Shown: positions 46,101 through 56,702, counted from the stretch's first letter. The stretch is DNA of 64,000 nt from Platycnemis pennipes (GCA_933228895.1 OW121846.1:20527088-20591087), one strand, 5' to 3'. Made by a program: numbers and translations. The notes: generated by a model from the sequence alone, not told the origin.

Positions 46101-46286
46101 TATAAAAAATACAATTAAATTTGGGGCTATTAGGTCTGGGGACTCATTTCCAGGCCAAATTGAACTTCTCTCGTTGCCACTCTCCAAAAAAGTTTCACTG
46201 GCTACCGAAGCCCCATTTTCGAAAGGCATAGCGAGTCTGCGGCGTGCTGCCAGTGAAAACTATAAAAAAGGCAATTTCAAATATAT

Positions 46287-46359
46287 GGGGGCGTAGCTCA
46301 GATGGTAGAGCGCTCGCTTAGCATGTGAGAGGTACCGGGATCGATACCCGGCGCCTCCA
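46287..46359 (+). tRNA. tRNA-Ala (AGC)
   Basis: A complete 73-nt tRNA. The acceptor stem GGGGGCG pairs with CGCCTCC and contains G3-U70, the identity element for alanyl-tRNA synthetase. The D arm holds box A (TAGCTCAGATGG). The anticodon loop TTAGCAT gives anticodon AGC at 46320-46322. The T arm CCGGG-ATCGATA-CCCGG provides box B. The discriminator base is A. A run of six T at 46362 follows as an RNA polymerase III terminator. All stems are fully paired, so it is probably functional. There is no intron. Confidence 0.97.
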
Positions 46360-46361
46360 TA

Positions 46362-46367
46362 TTTTTT
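46362..46367 (+). terminator. RNA polymerase III terminator
   Basis: Six consecutive T, two bases after the discriminator base of the tRNA-Ala gene. Confidence 0.85.
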
Positions 46368-46959
46368 CTTTTTATGCTCTGTTTACTGCGTTTCCACGGG
46401 CTATATCATGTTTTTTGTCTCAGTTGTACTCTTAATTTCTGGGCTTTGTGATTGCTCAAAAAATGTTATTATACTTAGCAAGTTATTTTCTTGTTATTAT
46501 ACATAGAAAGGAATTATATCCGCAGCATTTGACAGCCTTCGACCGTGCAGCACAACAGCAGCCACTGACACACATTTTATGACGCTTGCTCTGAAAATTA
46601 GGCGCGTCTTTATATGCGCAATCAACGCTACTATCTGATTCTTGCACAATGTTTTCCATTACATTTGAAATCGTCCGATACTCCCAAAATACATTAAATT
46701 ACTGTGTACGTTACATAAAGAAGTACATATTCTGAGGAAAAAATAAATTTGTAGAACGTCAGGTTTAGGTAACTTTAGTTTTTATGTTTTAGTTAACATT
46801 AGTTTTTATGCACTAAACATTCAGGATCATTTATAGATAAAATTTCACATGTACCGGAAATCCATATGTTATATGCTGATGGAAAGAAGTGGAGTATGCA
46901 CAGAGAAGTATTTTTGTTAGCTGTATGATAGTAAATATACATTTATTTCTCTCTGATTT
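46368..46959. other. No recognisable feature
   Basis: Sequence downstream of the tRNA gene. No further RNA genes or repeats are seen. Confidence 0.4.
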
Positions 46960-47036
46960 GTAACGCATGCTTGGTGATGTTTGATCTCCTGCCACACACC
47001 CTTGGGGTGGCTTGCTGGGTGTTATGTAGATGTAGA
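46960..47036 (+). repeat. LINE 3' tail
   Basis: GATCTCCTGCCACACACCC, GGTGGCTTGCTGGGTGTTAT and GTAGATGTAGA. A solo tail with little 3' UTR. Confidence 0.75.
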
Positions 47037-48024
47037 GGCTTGTCCTTCCTCAGCAGTTACGACTCATAAATTTGTTTTCAATATATTCTCTATATTACGG
47101 GTGAAGTTAGCCGTAATCAGGCATTCACCTTAGCCAGGAAATATGTACTTAAATAATCATTACGGGTGTGTTCCTATGCGCCCGTATCTCTCGAAGCTCC
47201 GGTTGAAGTTTATACATTATCGCGTCATCCAAATAAAAAAAAATATTTGATACGTTGGGAATAGTTTATGTACATTTAGGACACATTATCGTCCATTACT
47301 CCTTAATTTATTTCCAGATAAAAATAAGCATAAAGGCTAACGTGCAATTCCCATGAGCCAGTTATTACTCTTATCGTGCATTAATCCGTAACTGCTAATG
47401 TAGGTTTTAGTTGCAGTGAAGTGTCAAAGAACGCTATCAATTTTTTTATTTTTCCTCTTTAAGTGGAGGCTATAAGTTAGCAACTTGAACAGTGCTTATG
47501 AATTCCTCTTTCAGAATTTAATAATGATATTATACATATATTGTCATCGCCAGGTAATGAATTTTCGGTGCCCAAATTTAGTGCAGTTCAGGTGATGGTT
47601 CGTCGTCATCAACAACGTCGAGTGTGCTTCCAGAATACTCCGTACATTTAGACTCTCCACATTACTGAGTACGTTGGAAGCAAACTCGCGGGTACGTGGC
47701 AGGGGACGATTATTCAGCAAACGTGTGCAACGTGCATGCCGGAATAGATGGGATAATTCGTAATCGCATATCACTCAATTGCCCAAATTATCTCCCTCGG
47801 AACTTACAGGGAATCTGTTATTCTGTACGTTATAATTAGTTTTTTAATAGCCCTATATTGCTAACTAATTTGAAAATTTTATTTTAATGATCTAAAGTAA
47901 TTAAGATGGAATGAAAGAGTAGTTAATGGAATCATTTAATATATTTAGCAAGCAAAGCAAAGCATTAGATGCAGAATATTTAAGGAAATCAATTCTAAAG
48001 GTCACACGCAAAGTAGTTAACATA
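47037..48024. other. Mostly unannotated; weak minus LINE tail near 47690
   Basis: At 47690-47725 GGTACGTGGCAGGGGACGAT and TATTCAGCAAACGTGTGCAA resemble a decayed minus-oriented LINE end. The rest of the interval, including the open frames at 47544-47774 and 47901-48248, is unsupported. Confidence 0.3.
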
Positions 48025-48351
48025 TATATTCCAAGTAAATTGACGTTAGATATATATTGAGAAACCCTGCGTATTATGCTAGGTTTGATCAGATTAACAA
48101 GATTGGAGAGATAGATTGTCGTACCAATAGATTTAAAATGACATTTTTCCCGCGTACCATTATAGAGAACAATAGGCAGCGTAGCAAATGGATAGGTAGG
48201 TGAAATATTGTTAGAGAAGTCTGTAGTGCATGATGAAGGTAATAACAACCAATAATCCCGTTCTTATTATGTAGATACTAACCATCTAGCTGCTTTTCAC
48301 CCTATTATCTAGCATATCTCCATTATCGCAGGGTATTACGTAGATGTAGAT
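48025..48351 (+). mobile_element. LINE subfamily B 3' portion
   Basis: TTGACGTTAGATATATATTG, GCTAGGTTTGATCAGATTAA and TTTTTCCCGCGTACCATTAT follow the same text as 11235-11752. The terminal block is internally deleted (CCATTATCGCAGGGTATTAC) but the tail GTAGATGTAGATG is kept. Confidence 0.75.
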
Positions 48352-48399
48352 GTATGCATTAAATGCACATTCCCGGACATCATCCATACCGTTTTTAAT

Positions 48400-48535
48400 A
48401 TTTAAGTGTAGACTATATAGTACATTATTACTAATCCTTTTTATGCATGATATGTAATGCATGTTTGTTGTGAATTCACCCCCAGATACACACCCTCGTG
48501 GTAACTTGTAGGGTATTACGTAGATGTATATGTAA
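48400..48535 (+). mobile_element. LINE subfamily A 3' UTR and tail
   Basis: The sequence from GTGTAGACTATATAGTACAT through TTTTATGCATGATATGTAAT to CACCCCCAGATACACACCCT and TATTACGTAGATGTATATG. It lies about 50 bp after the previous tail in the same direction. Confidence 0.75.
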
Positions 48536-48609
48536 ATTGAAAAGTGGTAATACAGAGTAAGGTTACAACTAAGGTGGTATGACGTGGAGGGTAGGAAATC
48601 ATGAAAACG

Positions 48610-48672
48610 ACTAATTACCCCCTGCCAGACACCCTCATGGTGGCTTTCAGGGTATTATGTAGATGTAGATGA
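48610..48672 (+). repeat. LINE 3' tail
   Basis: ACCCCCTGCCAGACACCCTC, GGTGGCTTTCAGGGTATTAT and GTAGATGTAGATG. It is the third plus-oriented tail within 350 bp. Confidence 0.8.
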
Positions 48673-48861
48673 AATTACCCGAGTATCCTGGCGTTTTTTA
48701 TGTGCGAATTATGTACCTTTAACTTATTCACGTGTTACAATTTAAAACTATTTCACTTTTTTTCTTATTTATATTACGTGATACTAAGAGCTACAATGCT
48801 ACTAACACTGGAGTCTTGTCATATATATATATCATACTACATATATAGTAACTTTATTTGT

Positions 48862-49010
48862 CTAAGTAATACCCTTTGAGGCACCACGAAGATGTGTGGC
48901 AGGGGTGCAGATCACCAAACATACACAATTGACATGCAACTAGGCTACTATTTGGAAACATGTTAGATAATAGGGTCATATCCCGCTAAATGGTTAGTAT
49001 ATATATATAT
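48862..49010 (-). mobile_element. LINE subfamily B 3' UTR, minus, running into a TA repeat
   Basis: TAATACCCTTTGAGGCACCA and GATGTGTGGCAGGGG are followed by a subfamily B 3' UTR (GACATGCAACTAGGCTACTA, AATAGGGTCATATC) and a (TA)n run at 48999-49018. Confidence 0.7.
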
Positions 49011-49018
49011 ATATATAC

Positions 49019-49787
49019 TAATGAAGTAGTTACCGACTAGAAAGGCGTTTCTCTAAATATAATTATCTGTATCTTCGTAGCATACATGGGTTAGTAAGTT
49101 ACCCGGTAACATGCATATTTTTCCAACCTGTTTTTTCCCGTTAATATTTCGGTCTCGTGTTTTGCGAAAAAAACAATATATGCTCCATTGTAGTGTTAAG
49201 AATGGAGGATAAATGGATTTTTACTCAAGCCTTGTGACATTTTGAGCTAGTTTATCGAGAAAGATGTGGGGACTGAAAAATTCACTTGTCTCGAAATTAC
49301 TCAAAATTTTGTGGGTGACAGATTAAAGGTTTTTCTATGGCTAAAAAGTCACTTCCTCCTTTTGTTGGAGTGTATTGAAAAAGGAGCGATTAATAATTGG
49401 AATCATAGGAACTAGGAAATAAGGAACTTCTTTCGCGGAATTATTTAATTTTTTTCTCTACTGCTAAGTCGAGAAAGTTTCCAAAAAGTGAGTTCTGGGA
49501 AATAACGTTCTAATATAGTGATTGACATCTTCCACGTATCATGATGCCAAGGAAATTCTGCTCCCCGTGCCAAATGTGATTTATAGCTGTGTGTCCTAAA
49601 AGGTATTATTTTTAAATTAGGTAAATTATTAATTATGGAGTGTTTTCATGTTTTAGAGAGTCTTGCAGTAACAGAATTTGACTTTATAAGATCATTTATC
49701 TGGTTCCTTTACTGACCAAACAGGTGTGTTCCCATTTCATATGTATGTATTATGCCTATGTTTAGGTTATATGCATTTATGTGTTAT
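49019..49787. other. No recognisable feature
   Basis: AT-rich DNA without supported genes or repeats. Confidence 0.4.
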
Positions 49788-49985
49788 GCTCCGGCCCGGG
49801 TGGCGGCGGACTAAATGCCTCCCCTGTCAATCCCAGGGTCGCGGGTTCAAAGCCCTCCCGGGGTGGTTTTTTGACTTCCCGTGGCATGGATGTATGGGTA
49901 TGCGTTATTGTTATTAGTTGAAGTACCCATTATAAAGACCGCATGTGTTGTTGTCGGGTCAATTATAAATAAATGAAATTAAATT
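49788..49985 (+). mobile_element. tRNA-derived SINE (family 2)
   Basis: The tRNA-like head has GGCCCGGGTGGCGGCGGAC in the box A position, an anticodon-loop-like CCTGTCAATC (GTC, suggesting a tRNA-Asp origin) and box B GGTTCAAAGCC (49844-49854). The body continues GACTTCCCGTGGCATGGATG, AGTTGAAGTACCCATTATAA and ends in AATAAATGAAATTAAA. Part of the same body recurs at 50771-50840. Confidence 0.7.
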
Positions 49986-50674
49986 GGGGTTCAAGGAGAG
50001 AGAGGTGACATTCAAAAAATAAAATTAATTATTGATGTATTCTTATAGGTCATGAGTTTTCATATCCAGGTGTACGAGAGTCTAGTATTTGAAAGATATT
50101 TATTGTTATCAATAGGAATCTTTTTATAAGCAATAATGCTTTGGATTTGTATGATTTGTTTGACTATCTGGTGGTAAAAATTAAAATAGGGGAGAGAGTG
50201 CGTAGAGCGTGTGGAACAAGCTCGCCTTCAGGGTTGCGGGGCATGTTTTTCCGGAGCCACTTCTTCAAGGGTTTGCAGGGAGTCTTGGAATGGACCCAAT
50301 TTGATTTTAGCTGCGCGGCTGTCCAGGACATCACTCGGAACTGAATTTGGAGTTTATTTGTCGGAATCAAAACCCCTAGGCCAGGGCTGGCAAACCTTTT
50401 GGAGACTGAGTGCCGAAGTTTATGAAATAAGAGTGTACCTGCTCGACTCACGTGCTAACCCATCGAGTGAGATAGAGGTATCGATCGACCGCCTTCCCAG
50501 CTTCACGTGCCGAAATAATTACTCCGCGTGCCATAGATTTGCCACTCCCAGCCCTAGGAATCATCTTATGTTCTGGATGCTGAAGACAACGCGATTGCAT
50601 TGATTTACGTATAATAGCGGTTTCAGTTCAGTGCTTTCCATAACGATTTTCTCTTCGCTTCTTAATATGAACCT

Positions 50675-50735
50675 GTATACTATCCTGTGAAACATCTCAA
50701 GGGTGCGTGGCAGGGAGTGAACCATCACTAGGCAG
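50675..50735 (-). repeat. LINE 3' tail, minus
   Basis: TATACTATCCTGTGAAACAT and AAGGGTGCGTGGCAGGGAGT, followed by GAACCATCACTA. A decayed terminal block without intact hexamers. Confidence 0.6.
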
Positions 50736-50770
50736 CTATATATACGGCAATAAAATATTGCGATACAGCG

Positions 50771-50840
50771 ATCCCACCCGGTGAGGATTTTAACTTTCCG
50801 CGGCATGGATGTTTGTATCGTCCAATATGTTAATTGGAAG
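50771..50840 (+). mobile_element. SINE family 2 fragment, headless
   Basis: CCCACCCGGTGAGGATTTTA, ACTTTCCGCGGCATGGATGT and AATATGTTAATTGGAAG match the body of the copy at 49788 from just after box B onward. The tRNA head is missing. Confidence 0.65.
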
Positions 50841-51033
50841 AGAGAAATTTGAGTCCTGAAATTAGCAGATAAAAATTAGATAAAAATAAACAGGAAAAAT
50901 AAAATAAAATGTTTCATCACGCCAGCTTGCAAAAATACAAATCCGTACAAGTACAAAATACAAGCACTACTTACAAGTAACTGAGAGGTACAACTAAATT
51001 TTTAGCCTCCTCGAAGTGATGTGATTCGGCCAT

Positions 51034-51480
51034 TTATTTTAATATATAAATTAATTTGTATTTCCCATTGCGTGCATAAGTTATATTAAAACCTACGATT
51101 AGCTTCACCAAATATGTGGCGTATTTGTTTACTTGAAGAAGATCATGTTTAAGTCTAATTCCAAAACATTGAAAGAGTGCCAGTTGCGTTTCGCTAGATC
51201 TACTCTTCCGGAAGCCATGCTGAACATTTGTCAACATATCCGGGCTTTCTAGGTGGCCCATGACCATACTGACAATTTTATGTTTCAGGATCTTGCATGA
51301 AACGGATGTGATGAATACAGGTCGGTAGTTATATGACTGCTCCATATCGTCACTTTTAAACATGGATGTTACATTGCAGTTTTCCAATCTTTCCGTACAT
51401 CGTTTTCAATCTGGGATTTATTAAATATTGTTATCAGCTAGGAAGACATTTCGAAAGATAACTCTTTATATACGCAACGA
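51034..51480 (-). pseudogene. LINE reverse transcriptase N-terminal fragment
   Basis: A 117-codon minus frame reads SYNYRPVFITSVSCKILKHK (RT motif with RPV-ITS as in non-LTR elements), MGHLESPDMLTNVQHGFRKS and RSSETQLALF (motif 2 region, QHGFRK). After QLALF the similarity ends abruptly, before motif A, and the frame continues into unrelated residues. It is a truncated fragment of a CR1/L2-type RT with no endonuclease or catalytic motif, and is therefore dead. Confidence 0.75.
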
Positions 51481-51807
51481 AATTCGATAATGGCCAGGGG
51501 ATTTGGTGGGGCTTATTTATTTATTAAGAGTAACACTTTTATTCCATAGCAAGAAATTTCAATTGGCGGTTTTTTGCTGGTCAAGGGAAATTTCGACGGT
51601 ATGAACGAGAGTTATGGGGTTCATTTTATGAATTTGGAAACGGATTAAGGGTCTATTTACAAAAAAAAAATTGTGGATAGCATTTCCTGATGTTACACGG
51701 AAAGTAATTACAATTCCTAATGGATTGAAAACGTTAAACAGAACTTGACAGTGTGCAGTGAGCTGGGTATCTTGAAAGGCACAACGATAGATTTACACGT
51801 GTGTGAA

Positions 51808-51983
51808 AGCATGTTTGTGCATGCTTTCTATCCAATTTTAATCTTTTTTATTGTGAAGTTTAGACTAGGATATAATTACTGATCCTTTTTGAGCATGGTA
51901 CATAATGAATGTTAGGTGTGAATTCACCCCCTGCCCTAACCATTATGGTGGCTTGCAGGGTATTACGTAGATGCAGATGTAGT
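51808..51983 (+). mobile_element. LINE 3' UTR and tail
   Basis: Subfamily A 3' UTR (TTTTTATTGTGAAGTTTAGA) ending CACCCCCTGCCCTAACC, GGTGGCTTGCAGGGTATTAC and GTAGATGCAGATGTAG. The next copy starts at the following base. Confidence 0.8.
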
Positions 51984-52597
51984 TTGCTGCCAGTGTATGG
52001 GATCCCTACGAAATCGGGCTAAGTAATGAACTTGAACGTGTGCAGCGAAGATCGGCAAGATTTGTAAAGGGACGATACGATAATTATATTAGCGTAACCA
52101 GTCTATTAAATGAATTGAAATGGGAATCATTGTCAGATCGCAGGTTGAAATTTAGACTTAATCTCTTGAACAAATTCCAAGGCAATATTTTCAGTGATGA
52201 TGTTAAAAATATTTTACGAACCCCAACTTACTATGGCAGACTGGACCATAATCATAAAGTTAGAGAAATTGATTGCCGAACTGACCGATTCAAAATGTCC
52301 TTTTTCCCTCGCACAATTAGAGATACGAATAACGGTAAATATGTCCTATCGGAGAGTAGCAATGAATAGCGTTGGTAGCTGCATGTTGGTATGAGTACTT
52401 AAAGCTAACCCTACTAACAGAAAGTATTTGCATCTTTTCTTTGCAATTTCTATCTTTTTTAAATAGTGTAGTTCTGACTGCTATATTAATACTATTCCTT
52501 TTTTATGCATGATATGTAGTGCATGTTTGGTGAGCAATCACCCCCCGCCACACACCCTTGTGGTGGCTTGCAGGGTATTATGTAGATGTAGATGTAG
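51984..52597 (+). mobile_element. LINE subfamily A copy with intact C-terminus
   Basis: It begins in the codons for AASVWDPYEIGLSNELERVQ and continues without any frame break through RRSARFVKGRYDNYISVTSL, LNELKWESLSDRRLKFRLNL, DDVKNILRTPTYYGRLDHNH, RTDRFKMSFFPRTIRDTNNG and a stop at 52369. This makes it the reference for the natural C-terminus of the family. The 3' UTR, terminal hairpin block and GTAGATGTAGATGTAG tail are complete. The copy was inserted directly at the end of the preceding copy's tail. Confidence 0.88.
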
Positions 52598-52935
52598 AAG
52601 TTAAAAATACATTAAAAACACCAGCGTATTATGGCAGGATACGTTTACTGAACGTATACGTGAAAACCCTACTGAGAGAAGGATAATGTGATTAAAATTA
52701 AGAAAAAAACTGAATACGACTATGGTGGAAACTGAATACGACTTGTAGATTTTTATGTTGTAAGTAGTCTGCAGTGACATTTTTATACTACAATATTTCT
52801 AACTCATGCACTCTTTGGAAACTATAGTGCCATTGTAAAATTTTAAGAAACACCTGATTGATCAATAATGGTTACTGTGGGTTGTGTAGACTAACAATTT
52901 AGGTGGCTTGCAGGATAATATATAGATGCAGATAT
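52598..52935 (+). mobile_element. Older LINE fragment with decayed tail
   Basis: AGTTAAAAATACATTAAAAA and CACCAGCGTATTATGGCAGG encode EVKNTLKTPAYYGRI, homologous to DVKNILRTPTYYGRL. A worn terminal block GGTGGCTTGCAGGATAATAT and AGATGCAGAT closes it near 52935. Confidence 0.6.
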
Positions 52936-53224
52936 TTAGTCAGGCGTGCCTCGTGAATGCAATCTAACATGTTTTCTTAAACCAGTAACATTGTTTCCGT
53001 CTGCTACTTCTTGCTGGTGCATGGTGTGACTAGTCTTTTTCCTTTCCTGCATGATAATAAACCTAACTTTAATTTAGTTTCGAATTAAAATGAATATCTG
53101 GTGATTTTCCTCATCTATCATACACAATTGTAGTGCTTTAGAGGGCATAATGGAGATATAGATGTGAAAAATGTTAGCGTATGTACGTATTGCTGTTAGT
53201 AGTACCATAGTAGACCTTAGGTGC

Positions 53225-53390
53225 TTGTCAGTAGTGCCTGTTTGGTGACATTCACCCCGACACACACCCTGCGATGGCTCACAGGGTGTGCCATCTACAC
53301 CTACATCTACGTAATACTCTGCAAGCCACCGTAGAGGTGTGCGGCAGGTTGTTATGATCACCACACATGCAACACTTCCATAAAACTAAG
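53225..53390. mobile_element. Two LINE 3' ends fused tail to tail
   Basis: A plus-oriented end (TTCACCCCGACACACACCCT, GATGGCTCACAGGGTGT) meets a minus-oriented end (ATCTACACCTACATCTACGT, AATACTCTGCAAGCCACCGT, GTGTGCGGCAGG) at about 53290 with no unrelated DNA between them. Confidence 0.75.
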
Positions 53391-53439
53391 AGCTAAAATG
53401 CTAAATACTATTTTATATATCATGTAGATGTACAATTAG

Positions 53440-53503
53440 TGTACTTGATGATGCTTCCCCCTGCCACACACCCTATCGGTGACTTCCAGTGTATTCAGTA
53501 GGC
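53440..53503 (+). repeat. LINE 3' tail
   Basis: CTTCCCCCTGCCACACACCC, GGTGACTTCCAGTGTATTCA. A worn plus-oriented end, almost touching the minus copy that follows. Confidence 0.65.
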
Positions 53504-53507
53504 CCAA

Positions 53508-54410
53508 GGTACATCTACATAATACCCTGCAAGCAACCATAAAGGTGTGTGACAGAGGATGAATTCTTACCAAACGTGAACTACATATCATGCATAAAAA
53601 AGGATTAGTATTTATATACTCTTCTAAAATTCACTATTTAAAAAAAGATAAAAATATCAAAGCAAACATGAAAAAACATGCTGTTAGTTGGGTTAGCTTC
53701 AAGTCCTTATACCAACATGCAGCTACCAATGTTATCCTTTGTTACACTCGTATTGGATATATTTACCGTTATTCATATCCCTAATTATACGAGGAAAAAT
53801 GGACATTTTGAATCTGTCAGTTCGGCAATCAAAATCTCTAATTTTGTAATTATGGTCCTGTCTACCACAGGAAGTTGAGGTTCGCAAAATATTTTTCACA
53901 ACATCACTGAAAATGTTTTCTTGGAATTTGTTTAAGAGATTAAGTCTAAATTTCAACCTGCGATCAGAGAATAATTCCCAGTTTAATTCATTTAATAGAC
54001 TGGTTACGATATTATAGTTATCGTACCGTCCCTTTACAAATATTGCCGATCCTTGCTGCACACTTTCAAGTTCGTTATTTAGACCGATTTCGTAGGGATC
54101 CCATACACTGGCAGCATATTCCAAATGAGGTCTAACAAGGGAAAGTAGCTGATTTCTCGTACATGATCGTCACATTTACCCAATACTCTTTTGATGAATC
54201 CCAGTTTACGATTCGCTTGACCCATTATTTCCCGTATTTGTTTACCCCAGGAAAGATCATGTGTCAGGCTTATTCCAATATATTTAATGGATTCCACGTT
54301 TGTTAATTCATTAGGACTTATTTGGAGGTGCTAGGAGAAAAGCTATTCTTTTTCCAAAAATTCGTTACAACACATTTTTTCAAATTTAAAATTAACTGCC
54401 ATGTTTCAAC
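53508..54410 (-). mobile_element. LINE subfamily A, minus strand, two long frames
   Basis: The tail ACATCTACATAATACCCTGC and 3' UTR are followed leftward-reading by the C-terminal domain in two overlapping frames: 54079-54297 (SIKYIGISLTHDLSWGKQIR, ANRKLGFIKRVLGKCDDHVR) and 53732-54124 (LEYAASVWDPYEIGLNNELE, LLNELNWELFSDRRLKFRLN, IREII-type remnants). The single frameshift is near 54140, where one A of GGGAAAAGTAG is missing. Similarity extends a little further into the thumb and fades near 54410. No catalytic motif is present. Confidence 0.85.
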
Positions 54411-54426
54411 CAATTTTCATTTGCTT

Positions 54427-54722
54427 GAAAGGAATTTGTTTAAGAGATTAAGTCTACATTTCATCCTGCGATCTTAGAGTGATTCCCAATTTAATTTATT
54501 TAATAGACTGGTTACGCTAATAAGGTTATCGTACCGTCCCTTTATAAATCTTGCCGATCTTCGCAGCACACGTTCAAGTTCGTTATTTAGACCGATTTCG
54601 TAGGGATCCCATACACTGGCAGCATATTCCAAATGAGGTCTAACAAGGGAAAAGTAGCTGATTTCTCGTACATGATCGTCACATTTACCCAATACTCTTT
54701 TGATGAATCCCAGTTTACGAAG
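54427..54722 (-). mobile_element. Internal LINE subfamily A fragment, no 3' end
   Basis: An 85-codon frame (54474-54731) reads KLGFIKRVLGKCDDHVREIS, YFSLVRPHLEYAASVWDPYE, RRSARFIKGRYDNLISVTSL. It stops at GGAATTTGTTTAAGAGATTA without any 3' UTR or tail, so it is not a simple reverse-transcription product. It repeats the coding part of the copy just left of it in the same orientation, pointing to a local duplication. Confidence 0.78.
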
Positions 54723-54727
54723 GTAGA

Positions 54728-54835
54728 GCACCTTTATGGTGGCTTGCAGGGTATTACATAGATGTAGAAGTAGGTACTTGTGAATCTACGGAGTATCCCT
54801 CAAGCCACCTCGAGGGCTTGTAGAAGGGCTGTCTT
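54728..54835. repeat. Plus LINE tail followed by a minus LINE tail
   Basis: CACCTTTATGGTGGCTTGCA and GGGTATTACATAGATGTAGA (plus) are followed within 15 bp by GAGTATCCCTCAAGCCACCT and GAGGGCTTGTAGAAGGGCTG (minus). Confidence 0.65.
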
Positions 54836-55430
54836 CGCGGACGTTCCCCCGGATTCCTGGAGATTCAGGGGTGGGGTTAGATAATGGACGAAACGGATTG
54901 GAATGGAGGGCAGTGCTGATTCGCGGAGACGGGGAGCGGGATGGCGCTGGTGGGGGACGGGCGACGGAAGGCATGTCGGCAGATTATTTTTAGGAAGTGC
55001 AAGGTGCAGGTGACAACGGCGCGGCGGCCGGAAAGGAAGCAGCTGCATGTCTTGTGTCTTGGTCACGCATTGCCGCGGTGAATCACCACTGTTCCCATCC
55101 CCCCCTTCCCCCCTCCCAAACCCCTCCCTCCTCATCACTCTTTCCTCCATCCCCCGTGACTCATGGAGCAGCGATTCCTCGGATCCCGGGCGAAAATGAA
55201 TCCGGCCAATTGGAAAGTGAGGGTCAACAATCTGGCCGATACCCCTTCCCCACCCTTCCCACCCGGCCGTGCCTCTCCGCGGCGCGTCTTCACGGCGTTT
55301 ATGGCTCGCCCTGGGATTGCATATCCCTCCGTTGCAGACACAGAGGAGGACGGGGAGGGATTTGACGGAAGGCCGGACAGGCTGGCTTGTCAGCGAAGGT
55401 CGCCGTGTTTCAGTCCCGTCTTGGGCATTT
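54836..55430. other. CpG-rich island
   Basis: About 600 bp of GC-rich DNA with many CpGs and C/T-rich stretches (55095-55155). Open frames exist on both strands (54997-55365, 55163-55513 plus; 54800-55150, 55135-55341 minus) but are dominated by P, R, S and G residues and lack domains. It may be a promoter or enhancer. No exon is claimed. Confidence 0.4.
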
Positions 55431-55614
55431 TGTTTGCCTTAGGTCTAACACCAGCTCTGTGCAATTTGTGTATCTCAAAACGCGTCTCCGGAAGCCAATC
55501 CTTTTTTTCGTGAGAAAATGCCCCTCCGTGAATGAGAAAAATATGGTGTTGATTACATGAATGTTTTGTGCTGTCATAAAGAAGTCTGAATTATATTCAG
55601 TCGCAGGGTTTATA

Positions 55615-56469
55615 CAGTAGAACCTCGATAAGAAGGGGATTAGGGAAACAGTCTTGTTATCGAGGTGCTCTTTTTCTTTAGGGTGGTATTATCAAGGTTA
55701 TTTTGGCTATCAGTTGTGATATCGAGGTGAATGGTATCACTAAATCCCTTCATAACGAGTGAATTTTAGAGTGATCCTTTTCGAATGAAGTCTATTTATT
55801 ATCAATTCCCATATCGCCAAGAATACAGAATTCTTGCAATGGAATTGTTTTATTTCAACTTTTAGTTTAAATTTCAAGTTAACAAATACAAATTCTTGGT
55901 CCCGCATGGAGATGTAGGATTCCCGCTTTTAAAGAGGGTCATAATTGGTCATTATGTTCGGAATTTAACTTCATACACGCCATGGAAATCAGCTTATTTT
56001 CGTCAAAATTTGCGTTTTTCTGAGGTCAACAGAATTATAAGAAAAGCAACGAGTGAAAAATTACTAAAGTTATTTACTATATCAATCCTTATTATCGAAG
56101 TTTGCGCAGAAAACTTTTGTTTAAATAACGTAGCAGTCTTCAACTCGAGAGGCGTAAACGTCTGCAGAAGCGTTTTTGGCAGTGGTATCTGACAGTCCAG
56201 TTGACCCATTAGGATTGACCAACAGGTTTGACCCATTCATGTATAGAATCGCGTTATCGAGGTTGACTTCTCAAAACGACTTGTTATAGAGGTTCTTAGT
56301 TACGTTGAATTGAAAAAAAGGTTGTTATTGAGGTTGTTTGGATATTAATAGTCGCGTTATAGAGGTTAATTTAACATTATGTGTTATAGCAATCTCAACG
56401 GGATTTGAAAATTGCACTTGTAATTGAGGTTGTTGTGTTATTGAGGGTCGTGTAAGCGAGGTTCTACTG
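55615..56469. mobile_element. pogo/Tigger-type non-autonomous transposon (855 bp)
   Basis: The left end TA|CAGTAGAACCTCGATAAG and the right end, in reverse complement TA|CAGTAGAACCTCGCTTAC, give 13-bp perfect inverted repeats with a TA target duplication. The interior is punctuated by variants of GTTATCGAGGT, TTATAGAGGTT and TTATTGAGGTT, the same motif as the end, mainly at 55645-55735 and 56250-56460. The internal frames (55896-56192 plus, 56003-56236 minus) do not resemble a transposase, so mobilisation in trans by a pogo/Tigger enzyme is inferred. Confidence 0.78.
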
Positions 56470-56619
56470 TACTAATGTTCGATATGGGATGGTCAATGTT
56501 CTTTTTTACCAATGGTCAATTTTTGTGGTAAGCAATATCCCTTTTCCGATAATCTTCTTTAATTGTGGTAGGTGGGTATGTATGGTGAAGATCCACCCAT
56601 GGCGAAATACATTTATTAA

Positions 56620-56700
56620 CATCTACATCTACGTATTACCCTGCGAGTCACACGATAAAGTGTGGCAGGGGGTGAAAATGACCATACATGTTCTACCGAC
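56620..56700 (-). repeat. LINE 3' tail, minus
   Basis: CATCTACATCTACGTATTAC, CCTGCGAGTCACACGATAAA and GTGTGGCAGGGGGTGAAAAT. A short terminal piece meeting the plus-oriented fragment that starts at 56703. Confidence 0.78.
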
Positions 56701-56702
56701 GT

